The notes under the pieces were generated by a model. The model ran no database searches. It was given only the letters and a program-made list of their open reading frames with translations, and was not told where the DNA came from. Made by a program: the position numbers and the translations under genes. From Mytilinidion resinicola (taxonomy: Eukaryota; Ascomycota; Dothideomycetes; Mytilinidiales; Mytilinidiaceae), in NCBI RefSeq assembly GCF_010093595.1, contig NW_022985445.1:1-64000 (forward strand): 64,000 bases of DNA. The letters run 5' to 3'. Positions 27,201-35,691 of this stretch are shown piece by piece; the first letter of the stretch is position 1, and the number at the start of each line of letters is the position of its first letter.

Positions 27201-27544
27201 TTCTGTCTAGTTTTAAACGGAACTTAATAAGCCTGTAGCCCTGCGCCTTTATATACTTTCTAAGCACTTCCTTAGCTTTATCTAGCGTATAGTAGGACCG
27301 TGGCGGTGGTGGTTTAAGGGCTATAGTAAGTGTATTAAGGAAGTTAAGGATTAGAATATAATACTTTATAGCCACACCGCACTTAGAGAGAGCATTTGGA
27401 ATTAGTAAGAAATATAAGCGAGCGAATCGGAGGCCCCGGAGCACTCCTCCGGACCAATTAGAAGATTAGACGTAAGAAGGGTGTATATAGAGTAGAAAAG
27501 GGGTGTACACCAAGTAAATATAGGGTGTATATTTAGCAGCGCCC
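24298..27544 (-). mobile_element. Mutator-like element (MULE) copy B inside pogo
   Basis: About 3.25 kb; GGGCGCTGCTAAATATACAC at the left end is repeated inverted at the right end, and the 8-bp target duplication TTAATTTA is at 24290-24297 and 27545-27552. The open minus frame 26422-26628 encodes part of the MULE domain (TYKTNRFSILFLHITGV, then NWAVLQLFELFKRY), and 27175-27444 the N-terminus. An AT-hook tail reads at 24910-25119. Copy B is slightly less mutated than A in places. Stops elsewhere make it non-coding as it stands. It was inserted into the pogo element, independently of copy A. Confidence 0.88.
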
Positions 27545-27617
27545 TTAATTTATAATTATATTTAAATATATTAAAATAGCTTTTCTACCGCAATTTTTAA
27601 GTTGCTTAATTTACTTA

Positions 27618-28981
27618 AAGGGCTACTAATCGCACACCCCCTTTTTACTAATCGTACACCCTTTTTTTACTAATTGTATACCTTTTCCCCTCCTATTACT
27701 TTACCACCTTATAATTAGCTCGGATTAACGCGGAGCTTTTTCCGGGTATTTACCTATACGTCTATTTATATATAATACTATATATAAGGCCGTATAGCCT
27801 TATATACGGCTATATATATAGCTATATAAATTGGAAAAAATATATACCGATTTATATAGCCTTATATATAAGCCTAAGTCTAAGTATAGAATAGAAGTTC
27901 TATTCTAGAAGTGCCTATATACCTATAAGTATACTAAACCTATTAAAACTTTACCTTATTACGGCTTCTTTATATCGAGCCTGGCCCCCCTATATTACTA
28001 CCTGCACTTACTCTATATACTAATCTATATACTCCTTAGCCTCCTTTTTATAGTTATACTCTGCAGGCGCTACAACGTTTCTACGGCTTGGCGGCCGGCT
28101 TAATAACTCAGCAGTGCCCCCCTTAACACCTGCTGGACGCTGAGACCCTTCTAGACGTGCTTGTAGAGCTGCAATCTGTCGTAGGATGTCTGCACGGTCA
28201 TCCTCTTGTTCCACCTGAGGTTGAGGCTGAGCACTGTCTTGCCTCCGAGCTCCTGCCTCTTTTTCCGTGGTACCTTATCCTTCGCACCAGGCGGCCGGCC
28301 GCGCTTCTTAGCTGCAGGTGTTGCTGTATGCGCTGCTGTATGCGCTGCTGTATGCGCTGCCGTAGATGCTGCCGTAGATGCAGCTGTAGGCCTAAGAAGG
28401 GCTGGATCAATACAAGAAAGATCAGCCGGTGTAGCTGTCGACTGCGCTGCTGTATGCGCTGCCGTAGATGCTGCCGTAGATGCAGCTGTAGGCCTAAGAA
28501 GGGCTGGATCAATACAAGAAAGATCAGCCGGTGTAGCTGTCGACTGATAGGCATTCCGAGCGACAAGAGCTGGACGAGGGACTACAGAAATAGGCGGTGC
28601 TGGCGGCGGAGCTGTCGGCATGCGTCCTGGAGGTATGCTCGTATGTCCACTCTGTCTGGTTTACTACGGTATTTTGCTAGGCCGTAGCCCTGCGCTGATG
28701 CGTGCGCTTGTAGAGCAATATGCGCTACCTCTGCTGTAGCGTAGTACGCCAGCCGTAGCGACTGGAGGGCCATAGTGAGTGTATTATAGAAGGAGAGGAA
28801 GAGGATGTAATTGATTGCGATTAAGGCCGCATTTAGAGAGAGCATTTGGAATTAGTGAGCGACTTAGGCGAGCGAATCGGAGGCCTCGGAGCACCCCTCC
28901 GGGCCAATTAGAACGTGGTGAAGCGATAGGGGGGAAGGGGTGTGCGATTAGTAAAAAGGGGGTGTGCGATTAGTAGCCCCC
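27618..28981 (-). mobile_element. MULE-derived non-autonomous element with AT-hook ORF, little RIP in the middle
   Basis: 1.36-kb element with an 8-bp target duplication TTTACTTA (27610-27617 and 28982-28989) and inverted ends GGGCTACTAATCGCACACCC. It keeps remnants of a MULE gene on minus: an N-terminal piece at 28582-28845 resembling copies A/B (e.g. ASAQGYGLAKYR against IKAQGYRLIKFR) and an Ala/Thr-rich ORF at 28151-28621 with AT-hook KKRGRPPGAKDK. No MULE catalytic domain is present. The centre (28030-28950) has normal CA/TG content, unlike everything around it, so it has largely escaped RIP. Another view is that it is a distinct low-copy MULE family after a large internal deletion. Confidence 0.8.
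28341..28544. repeat. Two tandem 102-bp units, in frame
   Basis: 28341-28442 and 28443-28544 are near-identical. 102 bp is 34 codons, so the Ala/Thr-rich minus ORF 28151-28621 keeps its frame and its STATPADLSCIDPALLRP block appears twice. Inside each unit shorter GCTGTATGC and GCCGTAGATG repeats encode AHTA and ASTA runs. Replication slippage is the simplest origin. Confidence 0.9.
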
Positions 28982-29430
28982 TTTACTTATTAGAGGCGCT
29001 GAAATATAAATATATAGGGTAGTATTATTGCGCGATTAGGTTATAAGCCTTTAAAAGGCGAATAAAGCCGCTATAAAGCGTAGAAAGCGCAAAAAAAAGT
29101 AAATTTAGAGGTAAAAAGTCCTAATAAAGGTACAGGGGTTTAATATAATTGCTTAAAAGGAAGCTAATAAATAAATTAAGGGCGAAATATATTAAAATAG
29201 AAGGCGCCTAAGTAGAAGTATATAGTAGTAAGCGCGCTATAGGCGCTGCGGTAAGATAGAATATAATACTTATATATATTAAAAAGATAAGGAAGTTATT
29301 ATAGAATAGACTATAAGTTAAATTAAGTTAATATCTATTAGCGTTATAGAGTAATCTATATTTAAAGCTATTAAAAGTTAATAAAGTAGCCAGCTTACTT
29401 AGGTAGCCGGCTTACTTATATTACATGTTA

Positions 29431-30332
29431 GATATAACTGCTTTAACCTTATAGTAGAGTATAGTAATTATACTATTAAGTAATTATTAGATATATTCTA
29501 TACTATAAAATTAAAGGTTAGTTTAAAACACCCTATATATATATATAGGTGCTATATATATATTATATACTATACTTAGCTATATAGCCTTACTACTTTA
29601 TACTATAATACGCTCTTAGCTATATAGTATTACTAAGTTAGGTAGCTACTATATATAGAAAATATAAACTATATATTAAAAGGCTAACTACTATAACCTA
29701 TTACCTGCTAATATAAAGTTGCAGTAATATTATATAAGTTTTACGGGCACTACGCTCCTTCTAAGGGTTAGGCCTTATACCTATAATAGCGCCTGCACTA
29801 GCCGCTGGCGCCTAAATTTTAAATCTACACGCTGCTATTATACAGGGCTCTAGCTAGTAATATACAACCGTTTTATTACTATAGTACTTTTAGTTCCTCT
29901 ATATTTTTCCCTATAGAGTTGCAGGGTTTGTTTAATAAGGCTGTACAGGTTCGGGGTTAAACCCTTTTTAAAGGGGGGGGTAGTATAAGGTAACCGGAGC
30001 ACCTACAGTATATAGCCACCGAATAGGATGCAGATACATCCTCTCTAAATCATGCAGCCGCCTGCGCAGGCGTATAGCCTGCGAGACCTCTGCGAGTTAC
30101 GTGCTCGCTTAGGCCGGGGTATATACAGCCCCAGGCCACGCATCACGATTCCTTAAGGATTCGTCTCTCAATACACGAAATCGTCAATTCTATCTACGAG
30201 CCCCCTGCCGTGCACTCTTCCATTACACTTAATAGTTTCTAAACGCTACTTTAAGAGTAATAAGATTGGGTATATAGATTAATAATAATGCTATATACGA
30301 TTAATAATAACTTAAGCACTTCCCTTTGACTT
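29431..30332. other. Transition from RIP block to gene island, possible solo LTR
   Basis: 29431-29960 is AT-rich without a readable gene. At 29971-29980 a polypurine run (AAGGGGGGGG) is followed by a 246-bp stretch (29981-30226) of mixed composition ending CATTACA, as at the 3' end of an LTR retrotransposon; no second LTR or reverse transcriptase is seen. From about 30300 composition becomes that of ordinary genes. The 3' untranslated region of the MFS gene probably lies in 30240-30332. Confidence 0.4.
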
Positions 30333-32283
30333 TTACACCTCTTTCCCGGCAACATGCTCTTTCTCAACGCCTTGTAGCCTTCTTTCGACCCGTTCGGTGA
30401 AGAACTGGTTGAAAGGCTTCGTGCAAAACGCGCAGATAATCGCCACGCCGCCGAACGCCAGACTGGAGAAGAACACCATATGATACGACTTCACATTCCC
30501 GTCCTGAACTGCTTTCACATACAGCGGGATCCTCTCGTTGGCAATACCAGGGATCTTGGCGAATGTAGCAACAGCACCGAGTAGCCCAGACTTGATGAGA
30601 AGAGCCGTCGACTTCGCAGAGAGGCTATCTTCGACCGCTAACTTCTTTAGTCGGGGGGGTATCTGCTCGGCCTTGGTGCTTGTCAAGACGCTAGAAAAGA
30701 TGGCGAGAGCCACGCTGCCAAGAGTCGAGCGACATGACCCTAACAGACCACTTGCGAGGCCGAGATCCGCAGGAGGAACACAGAACGGCACAGCGACAAT
30801 ACCTACGACTTCAACGACGCCGACGGCCAGAGCGCCGAGGCAACAGAGAATGATGGACATGGTGCGTGTGGAGGCATCGGCAGCCGCCATGGCCCCGATG
30901 AAGGCGCACATGAGTAGGGCGGCGATGCGGAGCTGCCAATGGCCGAAGCCAAAGCGTACAGTGAAGCCTCCGACGACTTGGCCAAAGGCGATGGACCCGC
31001 CTAACGCGCCCGACATTAGGCCTATCATGACTTGCTTGTCTTCGTAGAGGGAAGTGATCATTTGCGGCCAAATGACGGTGAGAGAGTAGTAGAACATCTG
31101 TAGGATTATTAGAATTCAAAAGAGAAAAAGCAAGCATTTACTACGTACGCTTGCGACGGATGCGACGCCGATGAGGGCCATGAAACGACCGTTCATGAAG
31201 AGAGACATTGGGATGAGAGGATACTTCAGCGGCATGTATATTTCTTTCGGGGTCAGCTTCTCGTCAGCGGTAGGGTACGAAAGTGCGCTTACCATAGAAT
31301 GCGAAGACCACAAGTACGGCAAATCCAACAACGATTGGAACGATAACATGGTAGGAGTCCCAGAGATAGAGACCTCCGCCCCAAGACAGGCCTAATACAA
31401 AGGAAGTGAGTCCGCCGGCAAAGAGAACGATCCCTCCCCAGTCGAGCTGACGGAGTTGCTTGGACATGCTCGTGTCCTCATGCAGTTGCCTGTGAGTCGG
31501 TGGATGATAGCAGATAAAGAACAGGATGCCGGAGATGGCGCATGTAATAAGATTGAGCCAGTAGTTCCAACGCCAGCTAAGAGCGGTGTACTGGGCCAAA
31601 CAGCGAGCGATGAGAGGGCCAAAGGCAGCAAGAGGGCAGGTTGAGAAGAATAGGAGACCAGTAACGATGCCGCGGTGCTTGTTTGCGACAAGTTCCATGA
31701 GGACAAAGCTGAAGCAAGTTTGGATGGCCCCGGCAAGGCCCATGAAGACGGTGCCGCCGAGAATGGTATTGATGTCTTTGGCAGTGCCATTTATGATTGA
31801 TCCTATGATTCCAAGTATAGCTCCTGTGATCATGAACCATCGGCGTCTGATATGTGGTCAGCACATGGGTGATGGATCAAGCAATGCTGCAGGAACCGAA
31901 CCCAAATATGTCACTTAGTCGACCGACAAGCGTCAAGCCAACTCCTCCGCATAGCGTCTTTATCACGGGGATCAAGGCGTAGTTGGGATCGGGGCCTAGG
32001 TCGGCATTGATGATGGTGATGGTATTGACGGGTAGGATGTAGCCTACGACGGGTGAGGGGGAGTCAATAAAGGTCGACGAGTCCAAGTACCTAGGTATAG
32101 GCCTTGGGCCATGAATGCAACGGCAGCAACGGATCCAATGAATCGCCAGTTCCGATAATAGCCCTCCGGCATGTCCTCGAGGTCGGCGCCTCGAGCCTCT
32201 TCGGCGATCTCTTGTCGAGTGCCATCGGCGGCGTATTCGATGTGGACATCGCGAAGAGATGGCTCAAGATCTTTCTCATCCAT
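30333..32283 (-). CDS. MFS transporter, trichothecene efflux pump (TRI12)-like
   Basis: Membrane pump of the major facilitator superfamily, probably exporting a small toxic or secondary compound at the plasma membrane. Five exons give 582 residues: 32283-32091, 32043-31902, 31846-31293, 31243-31149, 31097-30333, with four GT-AG introns of 47-55 bp; lengths sum to a whole number of codons. The N-terminus has the acidic stretch DLEDMPEGYYRNWRF typical of TRI12-like pumps, then membrane segments, INADLGPDPNY, the MFS motif GRLSDIFGRR near residue 105, and DWGGIVLFAGGLTSFVLGLSW mid-protein. The last exon keeps further membrane helices and a charged tail. It is the leftmost gene of the island and reads towards the RIP block. 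The substrate cannot be told from sequence. Confidence 0.9.
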
Positions 32284-32993
32284 GATGGTAGCACAGGACT
32301 AGAATACTCTGAATTGAAATCCGCGAGGAAGAGAAAGCAAAGTTTAAATTTGATGCAGACGTATAGAGCGAGAGGCAGCGTTCAATATACTATTTTCTGG
32401 CTATGGGTGGCGCAAATCGCCAGATTTTTGTCCCCGCACTGGGGTAGTCTCGCATGAAATTCTGGGGTCGGCAACAGCATTCCGGGTGGTTGGACTTTTC
32501 GGAAAACGATTTGCTACCTGTGAATGCAAGCTGGCGATCACTCGACGCGGCTTAGCGGCTGGGCGATGATTCATTGCCTGGGGGACCAGTCTGCGATGGA
32601 TACAGGCAGTCCAAGCCAGTGCCCCGAGCAGTCGTCAGCAGTCTTTTTAGTGTCATTGCTGGCATATCGCGATGAGACTGGAGGGCTTGGATGACTTCTG
32701 AGCGCGCACTTTCTCAGCTGCATGGTAAAGACAGCAGAAAAGAAGGCACCCGTGACTTGGGAGCAGTGACGGGATGCATCATGAGTTAGAGGAGGCCAGA
32801 CAGCTGCGGATGTGAAATGTCGAGATCAGTGGGAGGTGGTTGAGATGGAGATGCGTCCAGAGGGCTGCAGTCGTTGGTTTTGGTGCTAGGCTAGATCAGG
32901 CCGCGCCAAGCATCCCCGCGCCGTCGCCTCCGACATCCGCAGACATTCACCCATTGTGTCCATCCTCCATCCCCTCCATCACCAACCCACTTC
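32284..32993. promoter_or_regulatory. Intergenic region upstream of the MFS gene
   Basis: About 700 bp holding the promoter of the minus-strand MFS gene and the 3' end of the barrel gene. CCCC-GCACT-GGGG lies at 32432-32444 and another CTGGGG near 32464; CTGGGG fits the carbon-repression CreA core (SYGGRG), but such short words are common. Reading frames here are short and unconvincing. Confidence 0.4.
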
Positions 32994-33762
32994 TCAAATT
33001 GACCCCCAAACCAGCTTCAACCCCACGATGTGCCACGGGACCACGAACACCGCGTAGTAATCGAACAGCGCGTCGATGCAGGCCTTGAATCCCGGCCGCT
33101 TCTCGAACTCTTCGTGATGTGCCTGTTTAACGTTAGCGCTGTGAACTCGATCGTCTTTCGAGTTCAGACAGACTCACATCGACAGTTTTCCAGTTGATCA
33201 GCAGAATCTGGTCCTGGGGATTCTCAATCTGCGGCCCAATGAAGTAGCCATCACAGCCGGGTTCTTCCTCTAGCACTTTGGTCACCACCGCTCTGAACTG
33301 GTCGTAGTATCCCGACACGCCCCCCTCTACAACCTTGGTCAAGGCCACCTCAATCGCCGGGCTGTTGAGAATGCTTTTCAACCGGGCTTCGCTATCGAGG
33401 TCAGACGTCCCGAGAAGCGCGTGCTGCTGCCATTCCACTTTGCGCCCGTTCAACGCTGGCTGCACGACTTTGTGGAACTTTCCATATGCTGGGCTTGTGA
33501 AAAACGAGTGGCTCGAGGCTAAAGAATCCCACACCAGCACTAGCACCTGTGTGTACCTCTCCTCGAATTTCTTCCCTCGCCAGAGTGCTCTCAAGCCCGG
33601 TGCACTTTCATGAAAGTATGAGTATCATGGCCGGATGAACATTTCCATATCAACATACCTTTGCAATACCTCTATCGCAGGAGCTAAGTCCTTACTAATC
33701 TCCTCTTCTGTCGGCGTTGGACGGTGAGGGATGAAAATCAGCTGTAGGGCCTGTTTCGACAT
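32994..33762 (-). CDS. Two-module dimeric alpha/beta-barrel (ABM-like) protein
   Basis: 219 residues from three exons (33762-33659, 33604-33178, 33122-32994) with introns of 54 and 55 bp; both joins keep frame. It looks like two ferredoxin-like dimeric-barrel modules: residues about 1-100 with SAPGLRALWRGKKFEE and VLVWDSLASSHSFF, and about 115-219 with EEEPGCDGYFIGPQIENP and LLINWKTVDAHHEEF, the W-S/T-V..H pattern of ABM and stress-responsive barrels. Such proteins act as small monooxygenases, decarboxylases or cyclases on phenolic or polyketide substrates, or have no known reaction. It shares a 321-bp divergent promoter with the SDR at 34084, suggesting joint control. No signal peptide is seen. 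The exact reaction is unknown. Confidence 0.78.
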
Positions 33763-34083
33763 ATTTGGGGAAAGAGTACGAGGACTTTGATTGAATGTGT
33801 AAAGTTTTCAGCCCAGCACTCGTTGAAAGCATATATTGCAACGCGTCCATTAGAACTGATACCAGGGATTGCTTCCCCGCAATTAAGACGGTCATTGGAG
33901 AGAAACTGACCGAAGACATTCCGTCCGTACTGACAAATCTCAAAAGCTTCCAATTGTTTCAGGTTTGCATGTAACCCACTCCCAAGATCGACTTGATTGA
34001 AAGCAATCACATCTCCTCAATTCGAAAACCTCAAATCGGACTTCTAGAAGCCATCATCTTTCCACAGCTCAAAGACGTCAAAG
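33763..34083. promoter_or_regulatory. Divergent promoter between barrel protein and SDR
   Basis: 321 bp separate two start codons on opposite strands, enough for one shared control region. It holds TTCCCC/TTGGGGAAA words near 33768-33775 and 33878, and a GACCGAAGACATTCCG stretch near 33910. No CGG-N-CCG site clearly repeated in the other promoters was found by eye. Confidence 0.45.
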
Positions 34084-34976
34084 ATGGCATCCAACACAGC
34101 AGCCCTGAGGCCTGGCCGCCTTCAAGATCGCATCGCCATCGTTACCGGAGCTTCGTCGGGCATGGGAAGATCAATTGCTCTCACCCTTGCCGGTGAAGGA
34201 GCTCATGTGGTTTGCGCAGACCTGAGGCCAGAGGCATCGCCAAATGGATTTGAAAAGGACATACACATCCCTACTCATACCGTCATCTCTAATAACGGAG
34301 GCACTTCTCGATTCAAGAAGTGCGACATGGGGGTGCCCGAGGAGGTGTATGCGCTGATAGACTTTACCGTGCAGGTACACGATGGCGAAGCTTCCGTTTG
34401 AAGTAGATGGCCAAGCTGATTCTGCTTTAGGAATTCGGTCGCCTAGACATCCTGATCAACAACGCAGGTCTGTGGATGCCGCTTCGCGAATTTGTCGAGG
34501 AGACGGACGAGATGTGGGACCGCATGATGGCCATCAACAGCAAAGGCTCGACCATCGCCATGCGACAAGCAATCAAGCAGTTTCTCAAGCAGGACGTCAC
34601 GAGCTCTGGCTCGCGTGGTCGCATTGTCAATATTTCTTCCAGCGCCGGCATCGTCGCCATCGCGCGTGAAGCGACCTACTGCGCCTCGAAAGCCTCCGTT
34701 TCGATGCTCACGCGTGCAATTGCCCTCGACCACGCGAAAGACTCGATCAACGTCAACGCCGTCTGTCCAGGTGTTGTGCGAACCGCGCTCTCGAGCACAA
34801 ACTTCAACGACCCGGAGATCATCAAGAACATGAAAAAGGGAACGCCGTGGCCTCGGCTGGGAGACCCCAAAGACGTGGCTGGCGTCGTGGTGTTTCTGTG
34901 CACCGACGAAGCTGTCTGGGTTACAGGACAGAACATCGCAGTGGATGGCGGCTTCACCGTCGGGATACCTTTGTAG
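34084..34976 (+). CDS. Short-chain dehydrogenase/reductase (classical SDR)
   Basis: NAD(P)-dependent oxidoreductase of 278 residues. Two exons, 34084-34374 and 34431-34976, joined across a 56-bp GT-AG intron in frame (..FTVQ then EFGRLDILINNAG). It has the nucleotide motif TGASSGMG at residues 21-28, NNAG at about 107-110, a serine in the ISSSAG strand, and catalytic Tyr180/Lys184 (YCASK). The end GQNIAVDGGFTVG is typical of classical SDRs. All catalytic residues are present, so it should be active. Cofactor choice is open: the strand-2 sequence CADLRPE with Asp leans to NAD. Its divergent neighbour is the barrel protein; together they suggest steps on one small molecule. Confidence 0.92.
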
Positions 34977-35691
34977 ACTGATCGCCGCATCGCCAATTCA
35001 AACTTGTTACTTTTCGAGCTTCGCCGCACTTCGCATTCAGCGCTCGGGTTTTAAGCATCGCCACATGACGACGTACATACACGAACTAACTTGGCGCCCC
35101 AACAGACGAACCCCGCTGCGAACTGCAGCTGACCGAGAAAGTTCGGGTCCATGACTTCGACTGGGCGCTGATTCGCTCCCTAGGCCGAAGTCGAATTGGT
35201 CCGAAGTGAGGGTCTCGGACGGACTATCTCACCCCGCCTTTCCACAGCGATGCACTGCGGTAACTTGCCGCGTCCAGCACCCTGTTATTGGATAGCAGAC
35301 GCCTCTGAGCATTCTCGTCCGGTCTGGTGCATGCGGGGCCCCGACTTGTCGTGCCTGGAAAGCAGCCGTCGCGAGAAGTCGGAGCCGATGCTGGGCCTCC
35401 ACACCCCCGAGTTCCGGCCTCTCCCTGTGCGCTGCAGTAGTGGAGCAGCTGCATGACTCGAGTCCGGGCTTTGGGCTTGGAGCTCCCCCGGTCTCTCATC
35501 TCCACTTTGTGGAGAAGCTGGCACGCGGGCACGCGGGGTACAGATCCCATCAATATCCGCCAGCCGTCTGCCTCTGCTGATATTCACACCACTTGTCTCC
35601 CTCCTTTTGGTCATCAATTTCTGCACTCACTTTGTTTCAATCCAGGCAGGGGCCTCAGCCGACCGGGTATAGCTATCTGCAAGATATAGGA
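34977..35691. promoter_or_regulatory. Promoter region of the Zn2Cys6 regulator
   Basis: 715 bp of normal composition between the SDR stop and the regulator ATG. It should hold the SDR terminator and the regulator's promoter and leader. Several short ORFs overlap here on both strands but none resembles a protein family. A GGGGCCCC palindrome lies near 35336-35343. Confidence 0.4.

Larger units (their letters stand above)
17465..29428 (+). mobile_element. Pogo/Fot1 transposon, RIP-degraded, split by three insertions
   Basis: Inverted ends ACGTGTAATATAAGCGAG and (right, reversed) ACATGTAATATAAGTAAG are flanked by TA on both sides, the Tc1/mariner-pogo target duplication. Relic transposase reads on plus from about 17640 to 18730: a helix-turn-helix part, YNFNKTGF (DE-TGF in live members), LLILDSYKSYN and LLQPLNIGCFTPLKKAY, which are signature DDE stretches of fungal pogo transposases. 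The element's own DNA is 17465-18740, 24228-24297, 27553-27617 and 28990-29428, about 1.85 kb, agreeing with the uninterrupted copy at 51979-53818. The gaps hold piggyBac and two Mutator-type elements. Not active: many stops and altered catalytic residues. Confidence 0.88.

Noticed and set aside
28157..28687. Cys/Arg-rich plus-strand ORF of 176 codons
   Set aside because: It is the antisense of the Ala/Thr-rich AT-hook ORF; the CRRCC pattern comes from the repeated GCTGC units, not from selection.
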